From contig CACILF010000002.1 in NCBI GenBank assembly GCA_902587435.1, positions 26,830 to 90,829 on the forward strand: 64,000 nucleotides of DNA, read 5' to 3'. The position numbers and the translations under genes are program-made. This stretch comes from an uncultured Pelagibacteraceae bacterium (GTDB lineage: Bacteria > Pseudomonadota > Alphaproteobacteria > Pelagibacterales > Pelagibacteraceae). The notes beneath the pieces were generated by a model. The model did no database searches. It saw nothing but the letters and a program-made list of their open reading frames with translations, and was not told the origin of the DNA. Shown in pieces: positions 47,949 through 57,405 of this stretch; the stretch's first letter is position 1, and each line of letters begins with the position of its first letter.

Positions 47949-49076
47949 ATGGTTCAAGTAATTAAAAAAGGTTTAGAAACGTCCGTTCAGGATTATCCTG
48001 GAAGAATTGGAACTTTAAATCAAGGTTTTCCTTCCTCAGGTCCAATGGATAGTTGGTCTTTTAGGCTTGCAAATATTTTAGTGGAAAATGAATCTGGAGC
48101 AGCTGCATTAGAGTGTCAGTTTATGGGTCCAACACTTAAATTTGATAGTGATAGAATTATTGCAATAACTGGAGCTAACATGAATCCAAAGATAGATGGA
48201 AAGATTGTTCCATTGTGGGAAAGTTTAGCAGTCAAAAAGGATCAAATTTTAGAAATGTCTTATGCAACAATAGGTGCAAGAGCTTACATTGCCTTTTCTG
48301 GTGGGATAAATACCACGCCTTGGCTTGGCTCAAGATCAACTTTTCACAAAGCAGGGGTTGGTGGAATAGATGGTAAAGCAATACAAGATGGTCAAATTAT
48401 TCCTTTAAATAAATCTAAGTCATATCCTGGAAGAAAAATTAAAAAAGATTCTATCCCAGTAATGTCTACAAATAAAAAATGGTCAATAGAAGTTGTTAAA
48501 GGACCTAATGATGATTGGGTAGATGACAAAGGTCATAAAATGTTTTTAAATGCTGACTGGAAACTTCAGTCTAAAAGTGACAGAACAGGTTATAGGTTAG
48601 ATGGGCCAAAATGGTCTTTTGCTGAAAAAGCAACTAATAAAGGATTAGAGCATGGAACTTTTCCTTCGAACATTATTGATCAAGGATATCCTGCGGGAGC
48701 CATAAACTTGGCTGGACAAACTCCAATTATATTAGTCAATGATGGTCCTAGTATGGGTGGATTTATTGTTCCTTACACTGTTCCTTCTGCATCTTTTTGG
48801 AAACTTGGCCAAGCAAAACCAGGTGATAGTTTTAATTTTGTTAAAATATCTGTTGATAAAGCTCAAGAATTACGATCAGAACAAACTCAAATTTGTAGTG
48901 AAATTAGTGTGATATCGTCAAAAAAAGGTACTGATTTAAATGACAAAAAGAAAAAAATTAAAATTGATCATATAAAGATTGTTGATTTTGACAAAGAAAG
49001 AATGAATGAAAAAATAAGAACTAAATTAATGGAAAGAAGAGGAATGAAATCAATTAAAATTAGATATTTTGATTAG
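47949..49076 (+). CDS. pxpC: PxpC (KipA/allophanate hydrolase subunit 2-like) biotin-dependent carboxyltransferase-type protein with a unique C-terminal tail
   Basis: VIKKGLETSVQDYPGRIGTLNQGFPSSGPMDSWSFRLANILVEN, ECQFMGPTLKF; tail IKIVDFDKERMNEKIRTKLMERRGMKSIKIRYFD; ATG at 47949 preferred over the ORF-track start. Confidence 0.92.
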   Translation: MVQVIKKGLETSVQDYPGRIGTLNQGFPSSGPMDSWSFRLANILVENESGAAALECQFMGPTLKFDSDRIIAITGANMNPKIDGKIVPLWESLAVKKDQILEMSYATIGARAYIAFSGGINTTPWLGSRSTFHKAGVGGIDGKAIQDGQIIPLNKSKSYPGRKIKKDSIPVMSTNKKWSIEVVKGPNDDWVDDKGHKMFLNADWKLQSKSDRTGYRLDGPKWSFAEKATNKGLEHGTFPSNIIDQGYPAGAINLAGQTPIILVNDGPSMGGFIVPYTVPSASFWKLGQAKPGDSFNFVKISVDKAQELRSEQTQICSEISVISSKKGTDLNDKKKKIKIDHIKIVDFDKERMNEKIRTKLMERRGMKSIKIRYFD

Positions 49077-49093
49077 ATAGATTAAAGATATTT

Positions 49094-49312
49094 ATGACAA
49101 CAGAAGTTAAAACAACTGTGCCTGGAAATATGTGGAAAGTTTTAGTTAAAGAAGGTGATGCAGTTAAAAAAGGAGATACATTATTTATTATGGAAGTAAT
49201 GAAAACAGAAGTACATCATGACTCACCAGTTGATGGAACAATAACAAAAGTTAATGTTGTGAATGATCAGGAAGGCATTGACCCAGATACAGTTGCGGTA
49301 ATAATTGAATGA
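49094..49312 (+). CDS. Biotinyl/lipoyl carrier domain protein (BCCP-like)
   Basis: 72 aa; EGDAVKKGDTLFIMEVMKTEV biotinylation-type EVMKTE motif. Confidence 0.92.
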   Translation: MTTEVKTTVPGNMWKVLVKEGDAVKKGDTLFIMEVMKTEVHHDSPVDGTITKVNVVNDQEGIDPDTVAVIIE

Positions 49313-49509
49313 CAAATAAGAAAGTTGAATACTTAAAATTAATCAAAAATCTTTCAGATGACATAGGTATATCTGAAGAAGAAACAAAAAGTTTGGTTGA
49401 TATTGCGTTATCTTCTACAGACCGAAGATATGTAAATTACGAGGAACTAAAAGATGAAATTACAACTTTTCTAGTAATCAATATATTTTCTTTAATTTGT
49501 AAATTATAA
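49309..49509 (+). CDS. Hypothetical small protein
   Basis: 66 aa; overlaps the carrier-protein gene by 4 nt, co-directional. Confidence 0.5.
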   Translation: MTNKKVEYLKLIKNLSDDIGISEEETKSLVDIALSSTDRRYVNYEELKDEITTFLVINIFSLICKL

Positions 49510-49514
49510 ATCTT

Positions 49515-50108
49515 ATGCAAGACCAAATGATATTATACAATGGTCCAAATTCTCCCTTTGGAAGAAAGACTAAAATTACAGCTTTAGTACAAAAAATTAA
49601 TTTAGAAGAAAAAATTATAAATGTATATGAATCTGATTTTTTAGATAAACATAATCCATTGAGAAAAATTCCAACACTTCTAGTTGGACAGGAGTCAATT
49701 ACAGATAGTGATAATATATGTTTATACCTAGATTCGATTTCAAAAAAAAATACTTTGTTTCCAAAAAAAAATTATTGGCAAATAATGAATGTAACTTCTA
49801 TCGCTAATGGTTTAATGGAAGCAGTGCTAGAAAGAAGAATGGAAACTATAAGACCAGAAAATGAAAAGAGTAAAAATTTTATCAGCAAACAAGAAGTTAG
49901 GATTAAAAGAACCATTGAATGGCTAGAAAATAATTGGAACAATTATGATGAAAATAATTTAACTATGGATCAAATAACAATAGGATGCGCACTAGATTAT
50001 ACAATCTTTCGATACAATGATGAGTGGAAAACAAATAATAAAGATCTAACCGCCTGGTTTGAAAAATTTATAAAAAATCAATTTATGAAATCAACAGTTC
50101 CAGTTTAA
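49515..50108 (+). CDS. Glutathione S-transferase family protein
   Basis: 197 aa; LYNGPNSPFGRKTKITALVQK, NPLRKIPTLLVGQESITDSDNICLYLD. Confidence 0.87.
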   Translation: MQDQMILYNGPNSPFGRKTKITALVQKINLEEKIINVYESDFLDKHNPLRKIPTLLVGQESITDSDNICLYLDSISKKNTLFPKKNYWQIMNVTSIANGLMEAVLERRMETIRPENEKSKNFISKQEVRIKRTIEWLENNWNNYDENNLTMDQITIGCALDYTIFRYNDEWKTNNKDLTAWFEKFIKNQFMKSTVPV

Positions 50109-50110
50109 AA

Positions 50111-50947
50111 CTAATCGTAATAAAACATTGGAGCTTTTTTCCAATCTAACCAAGTAACTGGATCATGACCCCAAACAACTTTTGCATTATATTCTTTTGC
50201 AACTTGTCTTAATTTTTTAACTGAATCTGCAGCATCAGATGAAGATGCTACTAAACCTGGTAAGCATTTATCACACCAATGGTCTCCTGTATAACATGCA
50301 TCACCAGTAAATAACATATAACCAGTTTTAGGTAGATTAACTAATACAGATTGATGACCTGGTGTATGTCCAGGTGTAAATATTAATTTTATAACCCCAT
50401 CTCCATAAACATCATAAAAATCTGTTTTTCTTCCCTGTAAAAACTTCCAACGTATATTTGGTTTATCAAAGTCTGCTTTTATATAAGCCGGTTGCGAAAA
50501 CCAATCTGGATTATAAGCATAATCATATTCTACCTTTTGAGTGATGTGTGTTGCATTTGGAAAATGCCCTATAGCACCTGAATGATCAAGATGAAGATGT
50601 GTTTGTATAACATATTTAACATCTTCAGGATTCGTATTAACGCTTTTTACCATGTCTTTACACCATTCTGAAGCTTTCATAACTGGGTCGTAAGCCTCAA
50701 CAACATGGCCCCAGTGTTTGTGTTTATCAAGCGCTGCCTCTATTGGCATTCCTCCATCAATAATTACGTCTCCTTCTGGATGTTTGATTAAAAACCATGG
50801 TACAGGAATTTCATAAGGTTCTTCACCTTGATTCATTTTTATAAATTTTAATTTTGTTTTTATTACACCTGTTTGGAACATGTATAATTTAATACCAGTA
50901 TTAAACTTTGTTGTTTGTTCAAAAATATCTTTATCTTTTTCTTTCAT
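50111..50947 (-). CDS. MBL-fold lactonase (AttM/BlcC/AiiB-like)
   Basis: 278 aa; VIQTHLHLDHSGAIGHF, FTPGHTPGHQSVLV; KLYMFQTGVIKTKLKFIKMNQG...PYEIPVPWFLIKHP N-terminus. Confidence 0.87.
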   Translation of the reverse strand: MKEKDKDIFEQTTKFNTGIKLYMFQTGVIKTKLKFIKMNQGEEPYEIPVPWFLIKHPEGDVIIDGGMPIEAALDKHKHWGHVVEAYDPVMKASEWCKDMVKSVNTNPEDVKYVIQTHLHLDHSGAIGHFPNATHITQKVEYDYAYNPDWFSQPAYIKADFDKPNIRWKFLQGRKTDFYDVYGDGVIKLIFTPGHTPGHQSVLVNLPKTGYMLFTGDACYTGDHWCDKCLPGLVASSSDAADSVKKLRQVAKEYNAKVVWGHDPVTWLDWKKAPMFYYD

Positions 50948-50959
50948 ATATATTTTATT

Positions 50960-52129
50960 CTACCAAGCTGAATGATAAATGTTAAGTGCGTCTTTTTCTG
51001 TCACTTCTCTTGGATTGTTAACTAACAATCTTGTTTGTTTCATTGCATCTTTTGCCATTTTTTCACACGCATTTTTAGGAATATCCACTTCTCTTAACTT
51101 TTGTGGTAATCCTAATTTTTTTGATAAACTTTCTAATTTATCTATAAATTCTGCACACACAGATTGGGCTCCTCTATTAGTATCTATTTCTGGAAAAACA
51201 TATGGAGCTAGTTCGGCATAATCTTTTGAAGCTTTTGAATCTACACTATTGAACCTTAGGACATATGGTAATACCAGAGAATTTGAAAGTCCGTGAGAAA
51301 CATGAAAAGTTCCACCAATCGGATATGCAAGAGCATGGACTGCTGCAACTGGAGAATTAGCAAACGCTTTACCAGCTAACATTGCTCCTATTAACATATT
51401 TCCTCTTGCTTCAACATTTGAACCTTCAAATACTGCCTTCTCTATAGATCCACCAAGTAATTTTAAAGCTTCTACTGATAACATTTTTGAAATAGGATTA
51501 TTATTTTTACTTGAAGATGCGTATGCTTCAATTGCATGGACCATAGCATCAATTCCTGTTGCTGCTGTAGTACCTGCTGGAAGACCTAAAGTTAAATCAG
51601 GATCTAATATAGCTAAATCAGGTAATATTATTGATGAAGAAACTCCTTTTTTTTCTTCCTCTCCAACAGTTATAATAGATACAGGTGTAACTTCTGATCC
51701 TGTGCCTGCAGTAGTTGGAATTAAAACAAGAGGTAAGCGCGGTCCTTTTGCGTTTGCAACTCCCCATGCTTCTTCTAAATTTTCACCAGAGCCAAGTATT
51801 AAAGCTGCAAGTTTAGCTACGTCCATGGAAGAGCCTCCTCCAAAACCAATAACGCCTGTTGCTTTAATTTTTTTTCCAACTTCAATTGCTTTAAGGAGAG
51901 TTTTTTTGGAAGGATCTGCTTCAACATCATCAAAAATTTCAACAGAACTAGTTTTTTTTAATTCTTTTAAAGTTTGCCCTGTTAAGCCCAATGACATTAG
52001 ACCTTTATCGGTGATAAAAAGAATACTTTGACCTAGTTTATTGGAAATTTCTTTACAACAATCTTTTGATTGACCGCTTCCATAACGAAGGCCAGGTGTT
52101 GTATTAAATTGAAAAGAATTTAAAGTCAT
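50960..52129 (-). CDS. Iron-containing alcohol dehydrogenase
   Basis: 389 aa; GFGGGSSMDVAKLAA, PTTAGTGSEVTPVSII, HGLSNSLVLPYVLRFN. Confidence 0.93.
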   Translation of the reverse strand: MTLNSFQFNTTPGLRYGSGQSKDCCKEISNKLGQSILFITDKGLMSLGLTGQTLKELKKTSSVEIFDDVEADPSKKTLLKAIEVGKKIKATGVIGFGGGSSMDVAKLAALILGSGENLEEAWGVANAKGPRLPLVLIPTTAGTGSEVTPVSIITVGEEEKKGVSSSIILPDLAILDPDLTLGLPAGTTAATGIDAMVHAIEAYASSSKNNNPISKMLSVEALKLLGGSIEKAVFEGSNVEARGNMLIGAMLAGKAFANSPVAAVHALAYPIGGTFHVSHGLSNSLVLPYVLRFNSVDSKASKDYAELAPYVFPEIDTNRGAQSVCAEFIDKLESLSKKLGLPQKLREVDIPKNACEKMAKDAMKQTRLLVNNPREVTEKDALNIYHSAW

Positions 52130-52135
52130 AAATTA

Positions 52136-54202
52136 TTATACAAAGTAAACATAAAACACTATTGAAAATATTGCTATTCCTATAAGAATTAAAATCCACC
52201 CATATCCCGTGCCAACTTTATCAATATAATTTACTTCTCCTTGGACCTCATCTGGGGGTTGATACAAATCATTAGCTTGAATTGGCTTGTTTGGCAGAGT
52301 TGATAAATCCATTTTGTTAGATAAAAACCATATTAAGCCTATTCCAAAAAACCACCATATTAGTTGATATCCCCAAATAGATGGTATCTTTAAAATCCAC
52401 GCTTCATATCCTGCTCCAGGTTCTCCAAAAAAATTATTACCTAAAACTTGTCCGGGACCAACACCAAAAAACAACCAAATTAAAGCTATTACGTAAGCAA
52501 ACGATCTTAATTTTGTTCTACTAGGATGTAGGCCCATATGATCATTTAAAAAATCATGAAATTTTTGTCTATGAGATCTGTACATATCAATCTTGGTAAT
52601 ATTTGAAAAACCAGAAATAGAAAAACAAATAAATACATTAAATATTAAACCCCATACTCCTGAGTGAATCGTTAAAGGCCATCTCCCCCAAGGCAATCTG
52701 TTTCCAGTAATTTGCTGTCCAATCGTTTCAGTTAAAATAACAATAATGATTCCAATAATTAAACCTGACATTGCTGCTCCTTTGGTAATCCAAGGGAACC
52801 ATAACAATCCTAATAAAACAATAATAAACTGAAAAGCTATTGCTATCGAAATTCCACTAAAAATTACCATCGCGGGTTTAGCAAACGTAGCTAAATAAAG
52901 CGAAGCTAAAAAAATTAGCAGCATAATAATTCTAGCAACAGCGAGTTCTTTTTCCCAAGGTATATTTTTATTTACATAAGCCTTGTATAAGTCTCTAGTA
53001 ATAATACTACCCGAAGTCATTAATAATGCTGAAGCTGTTGATTGAAGGGCTGCAATTATTCCAACTGCTAATAAGCCTGTTACCCAAAGAGCATATTCGT
53101 CCATTAAATTTATAATATGATAAATTATTAATGAGTGATCATTGTTTGGTATCTCTGGGAGTAAATTGCTAATTGCTAAGCCATTACTATTTACTTCCGA
53201 ATTAGCTCCTAACAAGCTTGCACCAATACCTTGAAAGGTTGTAAAAATAAATAATAATAAACCTACTACTACTGCAGAGCCCCATATTTGGTAATATGAA
53301 AATACTTTTGGATGCTTTGCAGAGTAACTCCACATAGAAAAAGAAGGTGAAAGTATAATTCCCATAAATGTTACTGTAAAAGTAAATATCATCATTGCCG
53401 TCCATGGACCACCAACTGCTTCGTTTTTACCTAAACCTGCAACCCATTGAATAACTCCTGGTAATGCAAAGTATCCGTTATAGTCTCCACCACCGTAACC
53501 ATTTGTATTTCCCCATGAACTAATTGAAGTACTTGCAATTTTTGCTAATGATTTACCAAATGAATCTAAATCACCAATGAAAGAATAAATAATAATCCCT
53601 AAAAGAATTACAGTTACAAAATATAACCATGACTGAACAACACCAACGCTAACAATTGATTTAAATCCCCCTCTTGTAACATAAAAAAGTACAATTGTAG
53701 AAACTACCCACATTCCCATTTCTCTAGAGACATAACCTTCGCTTAAAATATTTATCAGATAACCAGTTGCTCCAAAAAAAACTGCTATAAGCGGAATTGC
53801 AATAAAAAAAGTTACTAAAACAGATAAAACACGAATAGTATCACTTTTATAGTAATCATAATACATTTCACCCGGTGTAATATATCCAAATTTTCTACTT
53901 AACATCCACTGACGCTTAAAAAAAAATATACTTCCAAGTGGTACTGTTATTGCAATAAAAGCTGTTCCTACATATTGAAAACCATCATTAAAAATTAAAT
54001 TTGTTTGGGATATTACTGTTAAACCTGAAAAAGTGGCTGCTGTTGCGGCAAAGAAAAAAACCCAAGAAGAAACATTTCTATTTGCTAAATAAAATTTTTC
54101 TGGACTATCAGAATTATAATTAGATCCTCTTACACCCCAAAAAAAACAAAATGCAGCATAAACTAATATAAATATTAATAACCAAAGAGATTTTTCGGAC
54201 AT
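52136..54202 (-). CDS. Sodium:solute symporter (SSS) family transporter, long form
   Basis: 688 aa, multi-TM; YLANRNVSSWVFFFAATAATFSGLTVISQTNLIFNDG; AALQSTASALLMTSGSIITRDLYK. Confidence 0.9.
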   Translation of the reverse strand: MSEKSLWLLIFILVYAAFCFFWGVRGSNYNSDSPEKFYLANRNVSSWVFFFAATAATFSGLTVISQTNLIFNDGFQYVGTAFIAITVPLGSIFFFKRQWMLSRKFGYITPGEMYYDYYKSDTIRVLSVLVTFFIAIPLIAVFFGATGYLINILSEGYVSREMGMWVVSTIVLFYVTRGGFKSIVSVGVVQSWLYFVTVILLGIIIYSFIGDLDSFGKSLAKIASTSISSWGNTNGYGGGDYNGYFALPGVIQWVAGLGKNEAVGGPWTAMMIFTFTVTFMGIILSPSFSMWSYSAKHPKVFSYYQIWGSAVVVGLLLFIFTTFQGIGASLLGANSEVNSNGLAISNLLPEIPNNDHSLIIYHIINLMDEYALWVTGLLAVGIIAALQSTASALLMTSGSIITRDLYKAYVNKNIPWEKELAVARIIMLLIFLASLYLATFAKPAMVIFSGISIAIAFQFIIVLLGLLWFPWITKGAAMSGLIIGIIIVILTETIGQQITGNRLPWGRWPLTIHSGVWGLIFNVFICFSISGFSNITKIDMYRSHRQKFHDFLNDHMGLHPSRTKLRSFAYVIALIWLFFGVGPGQVLGNNFFGEPGAGYEAWILKIPSIWGYQLIWWFFGIGLIWFLSNKMDLSTLPNKPIQANDLYQPPDEVQGEVNYIDKVGTGYGWILILIGIAIFSIVFYVYFV

Positions 54203-54216
54203 TTAATCCTTCCACT

Positions 54217-54585
54217 TTAGGTACAACGCATTGGCGCTGACTCGCCACGCTCTTTTTTAATTCTTTCTGCTTCTTCCTGTGCTTTTTCAATTGAACTAAA
54301 AACTTTATCTTCAAACAAAATAAAAGGCTTTGCTCTATCGGCATTAAGTTGCGCCACACACCATTCTTTGCCAGGTTTTGTACACATTACCATATATGCT
54401 CCTGGTATAGGTCCATAACGTCTATTGTTTAATGTAAAAAGACACTTAGCAAGTTCAGTTAATTTATCTTCATCTAAATTTCCTAAAGCATTCTTTTCTA
54501 ATTCATTCAATGGCGTAACATTGTCAGATCCTAGTACACTTTTACCGCCAGTTCCTTCTGGTCTTGTAAATTGAGGTTTGTTCAT
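54217..54585 (-). CDS. Hypothetical protein in the dimethylformamidase-like operon; weakly resembles the small subunit at 56965
   Basis: 122 aa; GAYMVMCTKPGKEWCVAQL...FEDKVFSSIEKAQEEAERIKKER; coupled to the large-subunit gene. Confidence 0.6.
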   Translation of the reverse strand: MNKPQFTRPEGTGGKSVLGSDNVTPLNELEKNALGNLDEDKLTELAKCLFTLNNRRYGPIPGAYMVMCTKPGKEWCVAQLNADRAKPFILFEDKVFSSIEKAQEEAERIKKERGESAPMRCT

Positions 54586-56942
54586 TATGGTAATGGCCCT
54601 TCTTTTAAAAATCCTTTGATTGCATTCTCTAAAATTTTTGAAACATTATTATTATAATTGTTATAAGATAAACTTCCGCACCAAGATAATGAACCTGGTG
54701 CAAATAAAGCTCCATCATTTGGAGTTTTGTAATAAATCATGTCAGCTCTAACCATCGGGTTTTCTGTACCACCACCGTAGAAACCTCTTACTGTAAAATG
54801 AATTTCCTCATTAACTTGCATCATTAAGTTTGTGTGATTTTCAGATCTAGCTAGCAAATATGCGTTATGAGGAGTTCCAAATTCTAAATCATATCTATCA
54901 AGTTCTAAACCTGCGGCACCTCCACCTACTAAACCAAAATCTCCAATAACTTCATCTTCGCCAACTCCGTCAAAAATCCATGAACACTCTGGTCTTTTAC
55001 TATCAGGACATCTTTTATAATATGAACTGACATCAAAACCATAAGCTGTAAAAGTTAATCCACAAACCTTTGATGGTATTCTTCCTCTTGCTCTCCACAT
55101 TCCTCCATATTTTCCATCAAAAGCATTATTGTATTCTCCTGGGTTAGCGGTCCATGCTCTTGTTCCCGCCTCACCTTTTCTTACTTCAATTATATTTGGA
55201 TTGTCAGGGTGATATTCGCTTATCCAATAAAATCCATCAGAGCCTAAATAAATCCATCTTCCACCATTTAATTGATATTGTTCATATGCTGCTAACATTT
55301 TTTCTGAGCTGTATTCTGGATGAGAGCCCGTTAAAACACATTTATATCTATTTAATAATTCTACTCCTTCTAAGTGTAAATCCTCATCAGTTACCACATC
55401 GAAATCAATTTTTTTTTCTTCCAGCCAGTCAGTTAAATGCAAATCTGCATTTAATTGCCAAAGTGAAGGTGATAACCAGTGCCTATATTTAGGTCTCATG
55501 TTTAAAATTGGTCTTAATCTAGAAGAGATAGCTACACCGCTGCCATCAGAGTGCTTAGAATATGTAGATAAACCATACTCTCTATGTTCATTTAAATATA
55601 AATCTGATGCAGCTAACACTGGAACTTTTCCTGCTAGTAATTGTGCTACAACTGAATTTGTTCCTAAATTGTCGTTCGAATATGCTAAATAACTATTTGT
55701 AGGTAATACAAAACAAAGCTTAGATGTTGCTTTTCCTTTGGGTGGTTTTATTACAAACGGAATAAAATCCTCGGTTTCTGCAGATTCTTCACCATTAATT
55801 CTTAATCTTGCTGCGTAAACTCCACTTCGAATTATATCAGGAATTTTAAATGTAAAGTCTACATCCCATCTTGCATCATCTATATCATCATCATGAAAAT
55901 GAATTGCACCATATTCCTCTGGTTTGTGATGAAAAACCATTTCATCTGCAGTCCAATTATAACCTGTCATAGCTCTACAAGGTAAATTAATAATAAATCC
56001 GTTTAAATGATTAGATGTGGTATCAATTATATAAGTAGAGGCTATATTTTTTGTTATATTTGAATGAAAGTCCCACGCTCCTACTACCTCTGATCTAAGT
56101 TCAGATGTACATCCACTGTATCCTCTTGCCAAAGATTCTATCTCAGATTTCGATAAAGCTTTTTTACTCAGTCTTGGTCTATCTATTTTACCATTATAAG
56201 TTAATGTTTGCTCTGGTAATTCAATTGGACTTAAAGCTTCTTTATAATGTCCGCCATGGATATGTCTTCCTGATCTATCGTTAAGCGTACATGCTGCCAT
56301 TAAAAAAGGTGCATCATTAGCTCTAGGTTTTAAATTATTTACTGTCTCAACATAAGAAGTTGTTTCGTCTGCAGGATGAAGTAAGGACATTCCTAAGCCA
56401 CCATTTGTAGGTGTTACACAAGGTTCTTGATAAAGTTTTAATTTTCCTGTCTCAGCATCGTAAGTAGCTGCAACTAAATACCAAACTTTTCTCATTAATT
56501 CTTTTTCACTCGAAAGAGTCGTAACCTGGCCCCCTCCATCTCCAATCATGACTGATAAACATTTGTTCTCATCTATAAAAAGACCAAAGCCACTTTTAGT
56601 TTTATCATTCCATTTAGTTAAAATTCCTTGTTTACCTTTTTCTGGAGTTGTCGGAAAAATATATGCTTGTAGGGTAAAGCTAGTTGTATTTAATCTATCA
56701 TCTTGAGGTATTACTACATACGAACCACCATGAATTCTTTGATTTCTTCCTTGAAAAGTTCTGTTGCATTCAGCTCCAATTTCTTCATCTTTGTAACCAG
56801 GACCTTCGGGATTGGTATCTCCATGAATAAGTCTTACAATTTGAACATCATAGTTTTCGTTCTTTTCAGCATTAACATAAAACTTAATTTCCTCACCAGG
56901 AAAGGCTTGGTACTTGTCGCTATAGCCAGTAATTCTTAACAT
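54585..56942 (-). CDS. N,N-dimethylformamidase large (beta) subunit-like protein
   Basis: 785 aa; MLRITGYSDKYQAFPGEEIKFYVN, laminin-G-like domain, LCFVLPTNSYLAYSND, VTDEDLHLEGVELLNRYKCVLTGSHPEYSSEKMLAAYEQYQLNGGRWIYLGSDGFYW. Confidence 0.87.
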   Translation of the reverse strand: MLRITGYSDKYQAFPGEEIKFYVNAEKNENYDVQIVRLIHGDTNPEGPGYKDEEIGAECNRTFQGRNQRIHGGSYVVIPQDDRLNTTSFTLQAYIFPTTPEKGKQGILTKWNDKTKSGFGLFIDENKCLSVMIGDGGGQVTTLSSEKELMRKVWYLVAATYDAETGKLKLYQEPCVTPTNGGLGMSLLHPADETTSYVETVNNLKPRANDAPFLMAACTLNDRSGRHIHGGHYKEALSPIELPEQTLTYNGKIDRPRLSKKALSKSEIESLARGYSGCTSELRSEVVGAWDFHSNITKNIASTYIIDTTSNHLNGFIINLPCRAMTGYNWTADEMVFHHKPEEYGAIHFHDDDIDDARWDVDFTFKIPDIIRSGVYAARLRINGEESAETEDFIPFVIKPPKGKATSKLCFVLPTNSYLAYSNDNLGTNSVVAQLLAGKVPVLAASDLYLNEHREYGLSTYSKHSDGSGVAISSRLRPILNMRPKYRHWLSPSLWQLNADLHLTDWLEEKKIDFDVVTDEDLHLEGVELLNRYKCVLTGSHPEYSSEKMLAAYEQYQLNGGRWIYLGSDGFYWISEYHPDNPNIIEVRKGEAGTRAWTANPGEYNNAFDGKYGGMWRARGRIPSKVCGLTFTAYGFDVSSYYKRCPDSKRPECSWIFDGVGEDEVIGDFGLVGGGAAGLELDRYDLEFGTPHNAYLLARSENHTNLMMQVNEEIHFTVRGFYGGGTENPMVRADMIYYKTPNDGALFAPGSLSWCGSLSYNNYNNNVSKILENAIKGFLKEGPLP

Positions 56943-56964
56943 TATAAAAACCTCAATAAATTAA

Positions 56965-57384
56965 TCATCCACCGTGCCTTTCAAGTAAATCTACAACTCT
57001 TTTTAAAAATATAGCATGTTCACATGCTTCTTCTGAAGAGAATGACTCTTCTAAAATTTCTACAGGTTGGCCTCTTACTCCGGTTACAATTCCAATTCTA
57101 TAGTCTTGAAAATCTTTTTTACATATAGTTACATACTTTTTGATATGCATTGGTTGTCTTCTAAGTTTGTCTAAAACTATTTGTAATTCTTTACTATGTT
57201 CAACCATTGGCTGACCTTTATGAGGTTGCGCAGCTTTACCAACTGGACATGCTCTGTGTTCTTCAATTAACTTGTTTCGCATTTTTTCATCTCTTAGCAG
57301 AGGTAAAACATATTTTTCAGTTATAAAATCATCGGTGCTAGTATGTCCTAGATCTAGCTGAACACCTGTTTTATCTTTTTTCAT
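56965..57384 (-). CDS. N,N-dimethylformamidase small (alpha) subunit-like protein
   Basis: 139 aa; LDKLRRQPMHIKKYVTICKKDFQDYRIGIVTG...FSSEEACEHAIFLKRV, consistent with DMFase small subunit; next to the large-subunit gene. Confidence 0.7.
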   Translation of the reverse strand: MKKDKTGVQLDLGHTSTDDFITEKYVLPLLRDEKMRNKLIEEHRACPVGKAAQPHKGQPMVEHSKELQIVLDKLRRQPMHIKKYVTICKKDFQDYRIGIVTGVRGQPVEILEESFSSEEACEHAIFLKRVVDLLERHGG

Positions 57385-57405
57385 ATTTAACCTCTTCGTT
57401 AATAC

